A stretch of DNA of 64,000 bases from Phycisphaerales bacterium (GTDB lineage Bacteria; Planctomycetota; Phycisphaerae; Phycisphaerales; SM1A02): assembly GCA_009691705.1 (NCBI GenBank), contig SIAR01000009.1, forward strand, positions 1-64,000. Reading direction: 5' to 3'. A program made the position numbers and the translations under genes. Of the stretch, positions 34,421 through 44,622 are shown piece by piece. The first letter of the stretch is position 1; the number at the start of each line of letters is the position of its first letter. The notes under the pieces are model-generated. The model did no database searches and was not told the DNA's origin. It worked only from the letters and a program-made list of their open reading frames with translations.

Positions 34421-35689
34421 TCAACTCTCGCAGTAATCCAAGTCGCGTCCGTAGGTCTCGCTCAGCGTGCTCAGGGCAATCGCCGCGAGGCCGAAGCAAC
34501 TCGCACCTGTGATCGCTGCTGCCCAGACGCCGCCGGTCGATCCTGTGAGTGAAGTGAACAGAATCGTCACTGGCACCGCGCTCACGCGAATCAAGTTTGG
34601 AACCATCGTCGTCACAGTGGCGCGAACGTTGGTTCCAAAGAGTTCGCTCGCAGTTGTGATAACGACAATCCAGTAGCCGCTGAAGAATCCCATCACGATG
34701 GTTGCAACTCCGTACCAGTAGGCGCCATGGGCGCCGAGCGTGAGCACGAGGACGCATCCCACGGCCGTGCCCGCCATAAACACGCCCATTGCACGTCGGC
34801 GCGACTTCAGCCACTGCGAGAGAAATCCGCTTGCGAGATCGCCAAAGAGTGCGCCGCCGTAGTAGAGCGCGACGAGCGTGCCAGTTTTCGGCGTGGGAGA
34901 AACACCCATCGCCTGGGCGATTGTGGGAGCGAGTCCAACCAACACTGAGAGTGTGAACCAGATCGGCATGCCGACGACAACGATCATGAGCAATCTCAGT
35001 GCGAGCGCGGGCGAGCGAGCAATCGGGATGAGCCCGCGCGCAACTCCGGCAGACTCGCGCTTGAGTGCATTGAACATTCCGCTTTCGACCACGCCAATTC
35101 GTAGCGCAAGAAGCGCGAGCCCCATGACGCCGCCGAGCGCGTACGCCATGCGCCATCCCGCAAACTCGCCGACGAATCCAGCAACAACTGCGCCAACAAC
35201 TCCCACCGCGCCGATGATCGTGACGGCGATGCCGCGCCCCTGACGCGAGGTCAGTTCTGCCACGAGCGTCACGCCGGCGCCTAGTTCGCCAGCGAGTCCA
35301 ACGCCAGCAATAAATCGCAAGACCACGTAGGCCGTGATCGCATCGAACGAACTCATGAATGCAAGTGGACCGCTCGTGGCGCCGACTCCCGCGTTCAGGA
35401 GATTCGCGACCGAGTACAGGATGATCGATCCAAAGAGCACCGAGAGTCGGCCGCGCAGGTCACCGAGCACTCCCCACACCACGCCGCCCACGAGCATTCC
35501 GATGAGTTGGATATTCAATAGCCAAACGCCAGTGGTTGTCGCGGCGGATTTGTCGAGTCCGAGATCTGCGAGGCTCTCCCCGCGCACGACGCTGAAGAGG
35601 ATTATGTCGTAGACGTCAACGAAGTACCCAAGTGCGGCCACCGCGATTGCAAGGCGCGTTACTGTCGTCATTGGCGTTGCGGCGTTCAT
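34421..35689 (-). CDS. MFS transporter, metabolite:H+ symporter-like
   Basis: A 422-residue twelve-helix transporter of the sugar/metabolite:H+ symporter type. It begins ALGYFVDVYDIILFSVV, has the loop GVLGDLRGRLSVLFGS (the G-x-x-x-D-x-x-G-R-R-x family signature) and the mid-protein LAGELGAGVTLVAEL. Members import organic acids or sugars. It is convergent with the TPR peptidase, 10 bases apart. Substrate unknown. Confidence 0.85.
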   Translation of the reverse strand: MNAATPMTTVTRLAIAVAALGYFVDVYDIILFSVVRGESLADLGLDKSAATTTGVWLLNIQLIGMLVGGVVWGVLGDLRGRLSVLFGSIILYSVANLLNAGVGATSGPLAFMSSFDAITAYVVLRFIAGVGLAGELGAGVTLVAELTSRQGRGIAVTIIGAVGVVGAVVAGFVGEFAGWRMAYALGGVMGLALLALRIGVVESGMFNALKRESAGVARGLIPIARSPALALRLLMIVVVGMPIWFTLSVLVGLAPTIAQAMGVSPTPKTGTLVALYYGGALFGDLASGFLSQWLKSRRRAMGVFMAGTAVGCVLVLTLGAHGAYWYGVATIVMGFFSGYWIVVITTASELFGTNVRATVTTMVPNLIRVSAVPVTILFTSLTGSTGGVWAAAITGASCFGLAAIALSTLSETYGRDLDYCES

Positions 35690-35718
35690 TCAGTGTCCAA
35701 TCTTCGACTGCGTTTGCG

Positions 35719-36690
35719 TCACGAGTTGGCGCCAAAGAGTTCCACCAACAATTGCGGGTCAATATTGCCACCACACAGCACAACACCTGCGCGGTGAAAA
35801 TCGCTGCGGTTTCGCAGAGAACCGAGCGCCGCGGCGACTCCAACGGCAGCACTTGGTTCGATCACAATCTTCATCCGTTCGTACACGAGTCGAAGCGCAC
35901 GCTTGATCTCATCTTCTGAGACTGTCACCACAGAGTCGACAAGATCGCGCACAACGGGCCACGTCAGATCTCCAAGCGACGTGCGCAGTCCATCGGCGAT
36001 GGTGACGGCGCCGGTCGCTGCTTGTCGCGCGCCCATCCGCTTCGACTCTGCAGCATCGCCGACGGAGGTTGGTTCGACACCGATGATGCGAATGTCAGGA
36101 CGCAGCGCGCGCGCCGCGATCGTAATGCCAGAGATCATTCCGCCGCCGCCAACTGGAACAATGATCGCATCGAGGTCGGTGACTTGCGCGAGCAACTCGA
36201 GTGCGATCGTTCCCTGTCCGGCGATGACATCAGGATGGTCGTAGGGAGCGATAAACGTCGCGCCGGTCTCTTGGCAGACGCGTGCCGCAGTCGTCGCGCG
36301 TGATGCGAGGTTTGGTTCGCAGTCGATTACCCGTCCTCCATAACTTTCGACAGCGCTGCGCTTTGATTGCGCCGAATCTGTTGGCATCACAACATGCGCT
36401 GGAATGCCACGAAGACGCGCCGCACATGCCAGTGCCTGCGCATGGTTTCCAGACGAGTGCGTGGCAACGCCGCGTGCCGCCTGTGCATCAGTGAGAGCCC
36501 AAACAGCGTTGGATGCCCCGCGAAACTTGAACGATCCCGTGCGTTGAAACATCTCGCACTTGAAGTGCAGTGGGCGATTCGCCAACTTGTCGAAGTGACT
36601 ACAGCGCATAATCGGCGTTGTGTGGATGTATGGTGCTATGCGCGCCGCTGCCGACCGAATGTCGCTGAGAGTTGCCGCGAATTGCGCCAT
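35719..36690 (-). CDS. serine racemase / threonine dehydratase-like PLP enzyme
   Basis: A 323-residue fold-type II PLP enzyme. It has SFKFRGA with the Schiff-base Lys at 55, THSSGNHAQA for cofactor phosphate/carboxylate binding, and the VPVGGGGMISG glycine loop. At this length, without an ACT regulatory domain, it fits serine racemase or catabolic threonine/serine dehydratase. Adjacent to an Lrp/AsnC-type regulator on the same strand, suggesting amino-acid-responsive control. ATG at 36690 gives the usual N-terminus. Confidence 0.88.
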   Translation of the reverse strand: MAQFAATLSDIRSAAARIAPYIHTTPIMRCSHFDKLANRPLHFKCEMFQRTGSFKFRGASNAVWALTDAQAARGVATHSSGNHAQALACAARLRGIPAHVVMPTDSAQSKRSAVESYGGRVIDCEPNLASRATTAARVCQETGATFIAPYDHPDVIAGQGTIALELLAQVTDLDAIIVPVGGGGMISGITIAARALRPDIRIIGVEPTSVGDAAESKRMGARQAATGAVTIADGLRTSLGDLTWPVVRDLVDSVVTVSEDEIKRALRLVYERMKIVIEPSAAVGVAAALGSLRNRSDFHRAGVVLCGGNIDPQLLVELFGANS

Positions 36691-36752
36691 GCGCCGAGAA
36701 TAGTCAAGTCTCACCCCAAATCTTGCACCAAGTCTCGCTCAGCAGGCGAGAT

Positions 36753-37808
36753 TCACAGGTCTGTGTCGCTCGACCAGTTGAATGTCTGCTTGTAGACCGC
36801 TGAGAATGGCCGCGATGAAACTGAGAGGACATCGGCAATCTTGTTTATCTCGCGCTGCCAACGAAAGAGTTCATCCTCGCCACCAACGGAAGCCTCGACG
36901 ACAATCTGGTCGCCCTGCAGGCAGAGAAAAATCCAGTCGGGGTTTAGCGTCTTGGCGACTGTCTGCGCCACCTTTTCGATGCTGTTGCGAACTTGAATGC
37001 TGAGCTGCACACTGAGTGACCGCCCCAGAAAACGCGGATCTACAACCACGATGTGATGAATGATGCCCTCAGCGATCATCTCTTGCAAGGTCGCAGATGC
37101 GGCCGGAGCAGATAGATCGGCCGCCTCACTCAACGCCGAAAATGTCGCCCGAAAATCACTCTGCAAGGCTCGGATGAGTTTCTGTTCTATCTGCTGTTGA
37201 CGTGGCGTGAGCGCGCTCTTGCGCGGCACGCCAACCTGCGCGCGGGCTTGACGCGCTTCGCATGGGGGAATGATCGCCAATACCGCGCTGGCGCTCTCAA
37301 CATGCGCCGATCCCGCTGCGGCCAGCACCGCGTCGATTTCTGCAAGCAGTTGCCCGTTGTCGCGCGCGACGACGAGTGCAACGACTTCGCTTCGGCCCGC
37401 CACGGTTGCGACTCGATGAAAGAGGGGGCGCTGCGCGAGAAGTGTTGCGAACGCTGCGGGGGCATCTTCGGTCGAGAAGCGAATCATTGACATGGCGTGA
37501 CAGCCACACGCGAGTGGATCGCGGTATCCGCAGACCCGCACCAGCGCCGCCGCTTCAAGCGCGCAAAGGCGCCTGCTGACCGTGGCTTCGGAGAGATCAG
37601 TGGCCGCTGCGAAAACGCGACCAATGGCGCGCCCGTTGTCTTGTAGAATCGCCATGATCTTGCGATCAGAATCGCTCGCAGTTCGATCGACTGAAGCACG
37701 GCCAGCAATTTGTGTCTTGATCAAGTACGGGACCTCGTGCGAACTAAAAAAATTGCCGACGAGGGTGGGAAAAGGCGGGACCCCCAGCTCCTGCGGAGTT
37801 TCACTCAC
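36753..37808 (-). CDS. double-module Lrp/AsnC-type regulator
   Basis: A 351-residue protein built of two Lrp-like halves. The first winged helix is near residues 45-90 (SDRKIMAILQDNGRAIGRVF; SEATVSRRLCALEAAALVRV), with a RAM-like ligand domain after it. The second helix-turn-helix is near 200-255 (QKLIRALQSDFRATFSAL; SAPAASATLQEMIAEGII), again followed by a RAM-like domain. Lrp family members sense amino acids. It lies 62 bases upstream of the PLP enzyme gene and in the same direction, so it probably controls it. A shorter start inside the first 40 residues is possible. Confidence 0.78.
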   Translation of the reverse strand: MSETPQELGVPPFPTLVGNFFSSHEVPYLIKTQIAGRASVDRTASDSDRKIMAILQDNGRAIGRVFAAATDLSEATVSRRLCALEAAALVRVCGYRDPLACGCHAMSMIRFSTEDAPAAFATLLAQRPLFHRVATVAGRSEVVALVVARDNGQLLAEIDAVLAAAGSAHVESASAVLAIIPPCEARQARAQVGVPRKSALTPRQQQIEQKLIRALQSDFRATFSALSEAADLSAPAASATLQEMIAEGIIHHIVVVDPRFLGRSLSVQLSIQVRNSIEKVAQTVAKTLNPDWIFLCLQGDQIVVEASVGGEDELFRWQREINKIADVLSVSSRPFSAVYKQTFNWSSDTDL

Positions 37809-37961
37809 TCGCGAGCAGCCAGACCAACGCAGTCCCGGATATCAGTGAATGAGCGATCCTAGCAAGTTCTCAAGCACGGTGCGCCTATACTTTCGCCCCG
37901 TCGCTCGTGGCAGGACCACCCTCACCAGTGCAGCGAATGTTTCAATAGAAGGAGAACAACC

Positions 37962-39785
37962 ATGAGCACATTCGTTCCGCCAGCTCCATCGTCGAATTGC
38001 ACGAATCCAGGCAGTTTCGCCAACGCGCCGCAAATCGGGGGCCCACTTGCATTTAGTTCTCCTGATACGCCGGGGATGCCACAGCCAAGTTCAAAAACAG
38101 CGTGGGATTTTCTACCAGTGGGCTGGTCCATCGCCTCTGCCGACTCGCCCGCCTCTGGTTGCGCCGGGCACGGTACGAGTGTGAACGGAGAGTTCATTCG
38201 ATGCATCGCCCCCGCCGGATTTGCGCCGATCACGCAACTTGAACACGCGCGCCTCGGAGTGGTCACCCCCCAGATGCAGCGCGTCGCCGACCGCGAGGGC
38301 CACTTGTCGGCGTGGCAGGTTCGCGACGAGGTCGCGGCTGGACGCATGGTGATTCCTGCCAATCGAGTGCACTTGAAGTATCGACTCGATCCGATGGCGA
38401 TTGGTCGCGCGTCGAAGACGAAGATCAATGCCAACATGGGGGCGAGTCCAGTGAGTTCGGGCACCGCGGAAGAAGTCGAGAAACTTCAGTGGGCAGAGCG
38501 GTGGGGCGCTGACACCGTCATGGATCTCTCGACTGGTGGCGACCTCGATGCGTGTCGTGACGCGATCGTGCGCAACAGCACGGTGCCGATTGGAACAGTG
38601 CCGATCTACTCGATGATCATTGGCCGCAAACTCGAAGAACTAGATGAGCAAATCGTGCTCGAGACGCTCGTGCATCAAGCCCAGCAAGGGGTCGACTATT
38701 TCACTATTCACGCGGGCGTTCTCAAGGAACACCTGCCGCTCATTCGCAAGCGCCTGATCGGCATCGTGAGCCGTGGCGGAAGTCTGCTCGCGAAGTGGAT
38801 GCTCGTGAACAACCAACAGAATCTCATGTACACGGGGTGGGAGCGCATCTGCGATGTGATGCGCGAATACGACGTGACCTTTTCAATTGGTGATGGACTG
38901 CGCCCCGGCGGTCTCGCCGATGCAACCGACGCTGCCCAACTCGCCGAGCTCACCACATTGGGCGAACTCACCGAACGCGCTTGGAGAAAGGGTGTGCAGG
39001 TGATGGTCGAAGGCCCTGGTCATGTGCCATTCGATCAGATTGAATACAACATGAAACTGCAGCGCACGCTTTGCCACGGCGCACCGTTTTATGTCCTTGG
39101 ACCGCTGGTCACAGACATCTTTCCGGGCTACGACCACATCACGAGCTGCATTGGCGCAACTGCGGCGGGTTATCACGGCGCAAGCATGTTGTGCTACGTC
39201 ACTCCCAAAGAGCATCTCGGGCTTCCAAAGAAGGATGACGTCAAGCAGGGGTGCATCGCTTACAAGATCGCGGCGCATGCGGCTGATATCGCCCTGGGAA
39301 TTCCCGGCTCGCGCGACCGCGATGATGAACTCACCAAGGCGCGCGCTGCGCTCAACTGGGAGAAGCATTTCGAATTGTCATTCGATCCAGACACTGCCCG
39401 GGCGTATCACGATGAAGATCTCGACGTCGACACAGACTTCTGTGCGATGTGTGGTCACGACTGGTGCAGTGTGCGCATCAGCAAAGAGATTCAAGAGTTT
39501 GCCAGCGGAAAGGAAGAGGAGTATCAGCGCGGAAAGCCCGCCCGCAGTGCCGCGCTCACCGCCGAGCAGCAAGAGATTCTTTCGAAGCGGGGCGTGCTCT
39601 CGCCCGACGAGATTCATCGCTTGGCCTCAAAGACCAAGGCAACTGTTGAATCTAAAGATGGCAAGTCAACCTGTCACAGTGACTATGTAGATCCGAGTGC
39701 GGCGCGGGCGATTCAGGGTGGCAAACTTATGCAACTGAACACCGCTCCCGCGCACAATGTGCCGTCCCATGATTCGGTGATCTGA
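37962..39785 (+). CDS. thiC: phosphomethylpyrimidine synthase ThiC
   Basis: A 607-residue radical-SAM-superfamily enzyme making the HMP-P half of thiamine from AIR. Conserved blocks include [47 protein letters not shown] and the C-terminal cluster site [14 protein letters not shown], which holds the CxxCxxxxC cysteines. A strong ribosome site (AAGGAGAAC) precedes the ATG. No TPP riboswitch could be found in the 153 bases upstream, although thiC is commonly preceded by one. Confidence 0.97.
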   Translation: MSTFVPPAPSSNCTNPGSFANAPQIGGPLAFSSPDTPGMPQPSSKTAWDFLPVGWSIASADSPASGCAGHGTSVNGEFIRCIAPAGFAPITQLEHARLGVVTPQMQRVADREGHLSAWQVRDEVAAGRMVIPANRVHLKYRLDPMAIGRASKTKINANMGASPVSSGTAEEVEKLQWAERWGADTVMDLSTGGDLDACRDAIVRNSTVPIGTVPIYSMIIGRKLEELDEQIVLETLVHQAQQGVDYFTIHAGVLKEHLPLIRKRLIGIVSRGGSLLAKWMLVNNQQNLMYTGWERICDVMREYDVTFSIGDGLRPGGLADATDAAQLAELTTLGELTERAWRKGVQVMVEGPGHVPFDQIEYNMKLQRTLCHGAPFYVLGPLVTDIFPGYDHITSCIGATAAGYHGASMLCYVTPKEHLGLPKKDDVKQGCIAYKIAAHAADIALGIPGSRDRDDELTKARAALNWEKHFELSFDPDTARAYHDEDLDVDTDFCAMCGHDWCSVRISKEIQEFASGKEEEYQRGKPARSAALTAEQQEILSKRGVLSPDEIHRLASKTKATVESKDGKSTCHSDYVDPSAARAIQGGKLMQLNTAPAHNVPSHDSVI

Positions 39786-39799
39786 GATTCGTATCATCG

Positions 39800-40243
39800 A
39801 TGGTCATGATGAGAGAGACAGAGCCCGACCAGCGAAAGGCGGCGGTGAATCAAGATTCACCCGCGACTCACCCGCGGCTTGTTCCGGCTCCGCGCCCACG
39901 GTTCTTGGGCTGTCCAGCGCTGCGATATCAGGACGAGTATGTGTGGTTCATCTTCTTTGCGGCGATGGACATCATGCTGACGTGGTACATCTTGGAACGC
40001 CGCGGTGGTGAAGAGGTGAACCCCGTCGCGGACGCGGTGATCGCCTCGTGGGGATTGTGGGGAGCGATCGGATTCAAGTTCAGTCTTGTGCTTTTCGTGA
40101 TCATCGCCTGCGAATGGATCTCGCGCGACCGCCCCGTTGTCGCGCATCGCCTTGTGTGGACGGGAATCGCGATTTCAGCGGTGCCAGTGTTCTATTCGTT
40201 GTCACTCTTGCTCTATCACTGGCAGTATCCGATCAATTCATAG
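39800..40243 (+). CDS. DUF5658-like small membrane protein
   Basis: A 147-residue protein with a soluble N-terminal 45 residues and three hydrophobic segments. FIFFAAMDIMLTWYILERRGGEEVNPVADAVI matches the DUF5658 pattern, including the Asp in the first helix and the NPVA loop. Function unknown. It follows thiC by 14 bases on the same strand. ATGs at 39806 and 39809 are alternatives. Confidence 0.75.
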   Translation: MVMMRETEPDQRKAAVNQDSPATHPRLVPAPRPRFLGCPALRYQDEYVWFIFFAAMDIMLTWYILERRGGEEVNPVADAVIASWGLWGAIGFKFSLVLFVIIACEWISRDRPVVAHRLVWTGIAISAVPVFYSLSLLLYHWQYPINS

Positions 40244-40260
40244 CGCGCCGAGCAGCGCAG

Positions 40261-41463
40261 TCATTTGGGGATCGCAGCGGTCAGCACTTTGGGGGCGCCG
40301 CGGGTGACAAGAATGTCATCCTCGATGCGCACTCCCAGCGACTCTTGCGGAATGTAAATGCCAGGCTCAACAGTGATCACCATGCCCGCTTGCAGCGGCG
40401 TGGCGGGATCTGCGTCGTGCACCTCGAGACCGAGGTGGTGTCCGATACCGTGGATGAAGTAGTCGCCGAATCCGGCCGCGGTGATTACTTTGCGTGCGGC
40501 GCTGTCGACATCGTTCATGGTTGCTCCGACCCGGCATGCCTTGATCGCCGCGAGTTGCGCCTTGAGCACGGTGGAGTAGACCAACTGTTGTCGGGCAGTG
40601 AATCGACCCGCAACCGCGAACGTGCGCGTTACATCGGCGGCGTACCCAGCGAAACTAGCCCCCGAGTCGAGCACTAGCAACTCACCCGCTGCAATGGGAT
40701 TCTTGTTCGCGTGGTAGTGCAACACGGTCGCGTTGAATCCGCTGCCGGCAATTGTGCGGTATGCCGTCTCGCGCGCTCCGGCGGACTTGTACGCATGCTC
40801 GACTGCCTCTTGCACGTCGAACTCAGTTTGCCCAGGTCGGGCTGCGCGCAGTGCCGCGGCAAATCCCAGCGCGGTGATGTCTGCGGCGCGTTGCATCTGC
40901 GCGATCTCAGCGGCGCTTTTCACGGACCGCATTGCGGGCAAGAGATGGGTGAGATCAGTGATCGTCGCGCCAGGAATGCGCAGCGCGCTCTCGCGAAAAA
41001 TAGCGAGATCAGCAGATATCGGCGCGGTGTGCGCCGCAAGAGCGTGCAAGCACGCAAATCGCTTGGCACGCTTGGCACTCTCGAGCAACGCGCGCGCGAA
41101 GCCGGTGTTACGCAGGATCGTCGCGATGCCATACTGCCCCTTGAGTGCGGTCGAGACTTGCGCGCGAAAGCCATCCCACTTTTCTAGTTCGGGATTCAGT
41201 GGGCGCAGAAACAACTGCACGCGCTTTGATTTCACTGGATGGGCTGGATCGAGCAAAAGGATCGCACTCGCCTCATCAGTGATCCCAGTGAGGTATTCAA
41301 AGTTCGGGTTCGGTCGCCAACTGTGCGAGAGTGAAGCGTCGGCATCACCCGCCAAAATGAGACCGATCGCGTTGCCATCGCGTTTGAGTTGCGCCAGCAA
41401 CCGGGCGCGTCGAGCCGCGAACTCAGCAAGAGAAATGGCGGGGGCGGGGTTCGCCATCGTCAC
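40261..41463 (-). CDS. Xaa-Pro aminopeptidase, M24B
   Basis: A 400-residue pita-bread metallopeptidase. The N-terminal creatinase-type domain contains RPNPNFEYLTGI. The catalytic domain has the five metal ligands in the expected blocks: LDSGASFAGYAADVTRTF (two Asp), GIGHHLGLEVHD (His), VEPGIY (Glu) and RIEDDILV (Glu). It removes N-terminal residues before proline. Its start overlaps the phenylalanine hydroxylase stop by 4 bases, so the two are translationally coupled. Confidence 0.92.
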   Translation of the reverse strand: MTMANPAPAISLAEFAARRARLLAQLKRDGNAIGLILAGDADASLSHSWRPNPNFEYLTGITDEASAILLLDPAHPVKSKRVQLFLRPLNPELEKWDGFRAQVSTALKGQYGIATILRNTGFARALLESAKRAKRFACLHALAAHTAPISADLAIFRESALRIPGATITDLTHLLPAMRSVKSAAEIAQMQRAADITALGFAAALRAARPGQTEFDVQEAVEHAYKSAGARETAYRTIAGSGFNATVLHYHANKNPIAAGELLVLDSGASFAGYAADVTRTFAVAGRFTARQQLVYSTVLKAQLAAIKACRVGATMNDVDSAARKVITAAGFGDYFIHGIGHHLGLEVHDADPATPLQAGMVITVEPGIYIPQESLGVRIEDDILVTRGAPKVLTAAIPK

Positions 41464-42335
41464 GCGCCTACCGCCACATTGCCATTGAGAAGGCGAAGTG
41501 CATAGGTGTTCATTGCATCGCGCAATTGATCGAAGCTCTCAAGCACGTAGAGAATCGGCTGATAGTGATCGATTTCGAACGAAGTCGCACAGACCGTTTC
41601 GAGATCGAATGGTCGACGCTCGACATCTTTGCTCTCGAGCGCGTGACGACTCTCGCCAGGGCTAGAAATGAGTCCCGATCCGTACAACTTGATCGTTCCA
41701 CCTTCGCGAATCAATCCAAACTCGACAGTGAACCAGAAGAGTCGCGCGAGTCGTTCGACGTGTGAGTCGTCGTTGGTTGTCGAAGCAGCGCGCCCATAGG
41801 TTTGCAAGAAGTCTGCAAAGACTGGATCGGCGTGCAGTGGCACATGGCCAAAGACATCGTGAAAAATGTCAGGTTCAGGCAAGTAGTCGAGCGATTCCTT
41901 AGGACGAATCACGACGGTCGTTGGAAACTCGCGCCGCGCGAGGCAGGCGAAAAAAGCTTTGGCGGGCAGGTAGCCAGGAACCGCGCAGCTTTGCCATCCC
42001 GTGAGTCGCTTGAGATATGTGTTGATTGACTGGGGGCCTTCGAGATAGGGAATGTGATCCCGAACAAGTCGGATGGACCGCGCCCCCGATAGGTACACCT
42101 CTGATGCGCATGCTTCGAGATACGCCATCTGACGGTCGTAGAGAGTCTGCCAGCACTCTTGATTTTCGGCTGAGTATCCCTCGTAGTGCTGCGCGACATA
42201 GATGTGCGCGGTATCGCAATATCCGGGCTCGCCAAAGCGATTGGCGTACTGCTGCGCCGCGACCCCCTCGGGACCATCGATCATTGCGCTGTTCAAACTG
42301 CCTGCGAACTTTTGTTTGCCGTCGTGTTGTGCCAT
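41460..42335 (-). CDS. phhA: phenylalanine 4-hydroxylase
   Basis: A 291-residue monomeric aromatic amino acid hydroxylase. The non-heme iron ligands are His159 and His164 (DIFHDVFGHVP) and Glu205 (WFTVEFGLI). It uses tetrahydropterin and oxygen to make tyrosine from phenylalanine. There is no N-terminal ACT domain, as usual in bacteria. It is coupled to the Xaa-Pro peptidase gene by a 4-base overlap. No pterin-recycling dehydratase is in the window. Confidence 0.93.
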   Translation of the reverse strand: MAQHDGKQKFAGSLNSAMIDGPEGVAAQQYANRFGEPGYCDTAHIYVAQHYEGYSAENQECWQTLYDRQMAYLEACASEVYLSGARSIRLVRDHIPYLEGPQSINTYLKRLTGWQSCAVPGYLPAKAFFACLARREFPTTVVIRPKESLDYLPEPDIFHDVFGHVPLHADPVFADFLQTYGRAASTTNDDSHVERLARLFWFTVEFGLIREGGTIKLYGSGLISSPGESRHALESKDVERRPFDLETVCATSFEIDHYQPILYVLESFDQLRDAMNTYALRLLNGNVAVGA

Positions 42336-42352
42336 GGTGTTCCTTAGAATTG

Positions 42353-42976
42353 CTAACTATTAGCCAGCGATTCGAGTGCTTTTAGTGCCGATGCCTCATC
42401 CGACACCACGCCATCGGTCGGAGTGCGAAGTCGCAAGATATCAAACTGTCGGCGCACGTCAAAACCGTCTGCGTCGACCCCGACAACGAGCGGATCTTCG
42501 GCGTCGGCGCGAAACTGCTGAAAAATCGCCGTGCGCACCAGATCGCGTTTCGTTCGGTTGATCGCGCGGCATATTGGTGACTCTTGCGTCCCCAGCGCGT
42601 TTGGTCGCACGAACACTTCACCGTCGATGAAGTGTCCATGAAACTTGACCGCGTCGATCGTGATACGTGCCCAGTTCACATCTGGCGGATCACCGTGGTA
42701 GGTGCGCCAGCGATCTGCGCAGCCACTGGTGTCGTCGCGTTCATCGAACTTCTCGAGCGAGACCATCAAATGCAGGTCATCTTCGCCATCATCTGGAAGT
42801 TCGAGGACGGTGTCTGCCGCCATGAGCATCGCGACCATCACAGGGGCGACAAATGTTCCATCGGCCATCGGTGCGATCTTGATCGCGATGCGCTCCCCGT
42901 CGAATCGCAGAAATCCCCCCAAATGTCCCCGCAACCACTGGTACGCATCCTGTTCGATCACGATGTCGTTGTCCAT
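42353..42976 (-). CDS. hypothetical protein, 207 residues
   Basis: No family recognised. It is acidic and soluble with no signal peptide. The middle carries an ELPDDGEDDLHLMVSLEKFD block and the end a VVGVDADGFDVRRQFDILRL block. Its stop is 17 bases upstream of phhA on the same strand, so it may be the first gene of that operon. Confidence 0.6.
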   Translation of the reverse strand: MDNDIVIEQDAYQWLRGHLGGFLRFDGERIAIKIAPMADGTFVAPVMVAMLMAADTVLELPDDGEDDLHLMVSLEKFDERDDTSGCADRWRTYHGDPPDVNWARITIDAVKFHGHFIDGEVFVRPNALGTQESPICRAINRTKRDLVRTAIFQQFRADAEDPLVVGVDADGFDVRRQFDILRLRTPTDGVVSDEASALKALESLANS

Positions 42977-43043
42977 TCTCCGATGCTATCGACGGGGTCG
43001 CGGCGCGCTGACATGATTAGCGTCGCTGCGTACTCTTTGCAGC

Positions 43044-44612
43044 GTGACGTTCATTGCGATTGCAATTCCAGTCGCGCGAACCGATGCGGTGAGCAGGGCG
43101 CTCGATTGTGCGCGACTCGCCAAGTCGCACGGCGCTGACATTGTTGAATGGAGAGTCGATACTCTTGCGCAAGACGCTGGCGGTCCTGCTGCAGTGGCAC
43201 GACTCGTAGCCGAATCGCCGCTGGCGTGCATCGTGACTGTGCGCGATGAAAACGAAGGCGGGTCATTCGCAGGAAGCGATGACGAGCGCATTGCCGCGTG
43301 GCAGGCAGCCAGCGCGGCATTGCCAGCATGCGCATACATCGATGTCGAGCTGTCGACCTATCACCTGCGCCAGCCCATCCAAGATGCAGTGAAGAGGATT
43401 GCCCATGCGGGTGAGCGAACCGCCCAAGAGCGTCCGCGGGTGATCCTCTCGTTTCATGATTTTCGAGGGCGCCCCGCAGGGCTTTCGGCGCGGGTCGCAG
43501 AGATGTGGGCAGATCCGGGAAGCGCGATCGCCAAAGTTGTCTGGACCGCTCGAACCGTGCGCGACAATCTTGAGGCATTCGAACTGCTCAAGATGCGCGC
43601 GAAGCCGACGATCGCGCTTTGCATGGGCGAACATGGACTGATGAGCCGGGTGCTTTCCGCTAAATTTGGCGGGTTTCTCACCTACGCGCGCGCCGATGAG
43701 CATGGCACGGCTCCAGGACAGCCGACCATTCACGAACTCATTGAAGAGTGGAATTTTCGTGCGATCAACTCACGAACGAAGGTGTATGGCGTGGTGGGTT
43801 ATCCCATCTCGCAGGCCCGCTCGCCCGCGGTGCACAACGCCTGGTTTCGCGCCGCGAATATTGACGCCCGCATGTTCGCACTCAGTGTTGCACCCATGTG
43901 GGAGGCGTTCAAGGCGACACTCGCAGAGATGTTTGGATCGCCACTGCTCGACTTCTACGGCGCAGCGGTGACCATGCCGCACAAGGAAAACGCGATTCGA
44001 TTTGTCGAAGAGGGAGGCGGAAGCGTCGAGGCCAGTGCGAAGCGCATCGGCGCGGCAAACACAATAGGTCGGGCAGCCGACGGCACGCTCTTCGCCGCGA
44101 ACACAGATGCTGACGCCATTGTTGTCGCGCTCGGCGGTTCCACGGTTGCTGGAAAGCGCATCATCGTGCTCGGGGCCGGAGGCGCGGCTCGCGCGGCGGC
44201 GTGCGGTCTCGCAAGTGCCGGTGCATCGGTCGTGATCGCAAATCGCACGGTGGCGCGAGCGAAACGCATCGCCGAAGAATTCGCAAAGGCGGATGGCGAA
44301 TCGCCCGCGCTCGATGTGCGGGCAATGTCTCTCAGCGCCCTCGCCAAGCACAGCTTCGACGTCGTCGTGAACTGCACGAGTGTTGGGATGCAAGGGGGAG
44401 AGGCACCTGATGACGATCCGCTGCCAGATGCGGTAAAGCTCGACGATCAATCAATCGTCTTCGACGCAGTTCACACCCCCGCGCAGACGCCACTCTTGCG
44501 CCGCGCCGCACAGGGTGGATCGCGCTGCATCGGTGGCAGTGAGATGTTTCAGGCGCAAGCGCGCCTGCAGTTCAAACTATGGACGGGTTCGCTGCCTCCG
44601 TCATCTCTCTAG
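43044..44612 (+). CDS. aroDE: bifunctional 3-dehydroquinate dehydratase / shikimate dehydrogenase (AroD-AroE fusion)
   Basis: A 522-residue fusion. Residues 1-240 are a type I dehydroquinate dehydratase: VEWRVD, VTVRDENEGG, catalytic His in LSFHDFRG and Schiff-base Lys in IAKVVWTA. Residues about 250-522 are a shikimate dehydrogenase: YGVVGYPISQARSPAVHN, TMPHKENA, AANTDADA, and the NADP loop VLGAGGAARAA with a following VIANRTVARA. It catalyses two consecutive shikimate steps. aroC follows 10 bases later on the same strand. Confidence 0.95.
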   Translation: MTFIAIAIPVARTDAVSRALDCARLAKSHGADIVEWRVDTLAQDAGGPAAVARLVAESPLACIVTVRDENEGGSFAGSDDERIAAWQAASAALPACAYIDVELSTYHLRQPIQDAVKRIAHAGERTAQERPRVILSFHDFRGRPAGLSARVAEMWADPGSAIAKVVWTARTVRDNLEAFELLKMRAKPTIALCMGEHGLMSRVLSAKFGGFLTYARADEHGTAPGQPTIHELIEEWNFRAINSRTKVYGVVGYPISQARSPAVHNAWFRAANIDARMFALSVAPMWEAFKATLAEMFGSPLLDFYGAAVTMPHKENAIRFVEEGGGSVEASAKRIGAANTIGRAADGTLFAANTDADAIVVALGGSTVAGKRIIVLGAGGAARAAACGLASAGASVVIANRTVARAKRIAEEFAKADGESPALDVRAMSLSALAKHSFDVVVNCTSVGMQGGEAPDDDPLPDAVKLDDQSIVFDAVHTPAQTPLLRRAAQGGSRCIGGSEMFQAQARLQFKLWTGSLPPSSL

Positions 44613-44622
44613 CATCGCCCCG

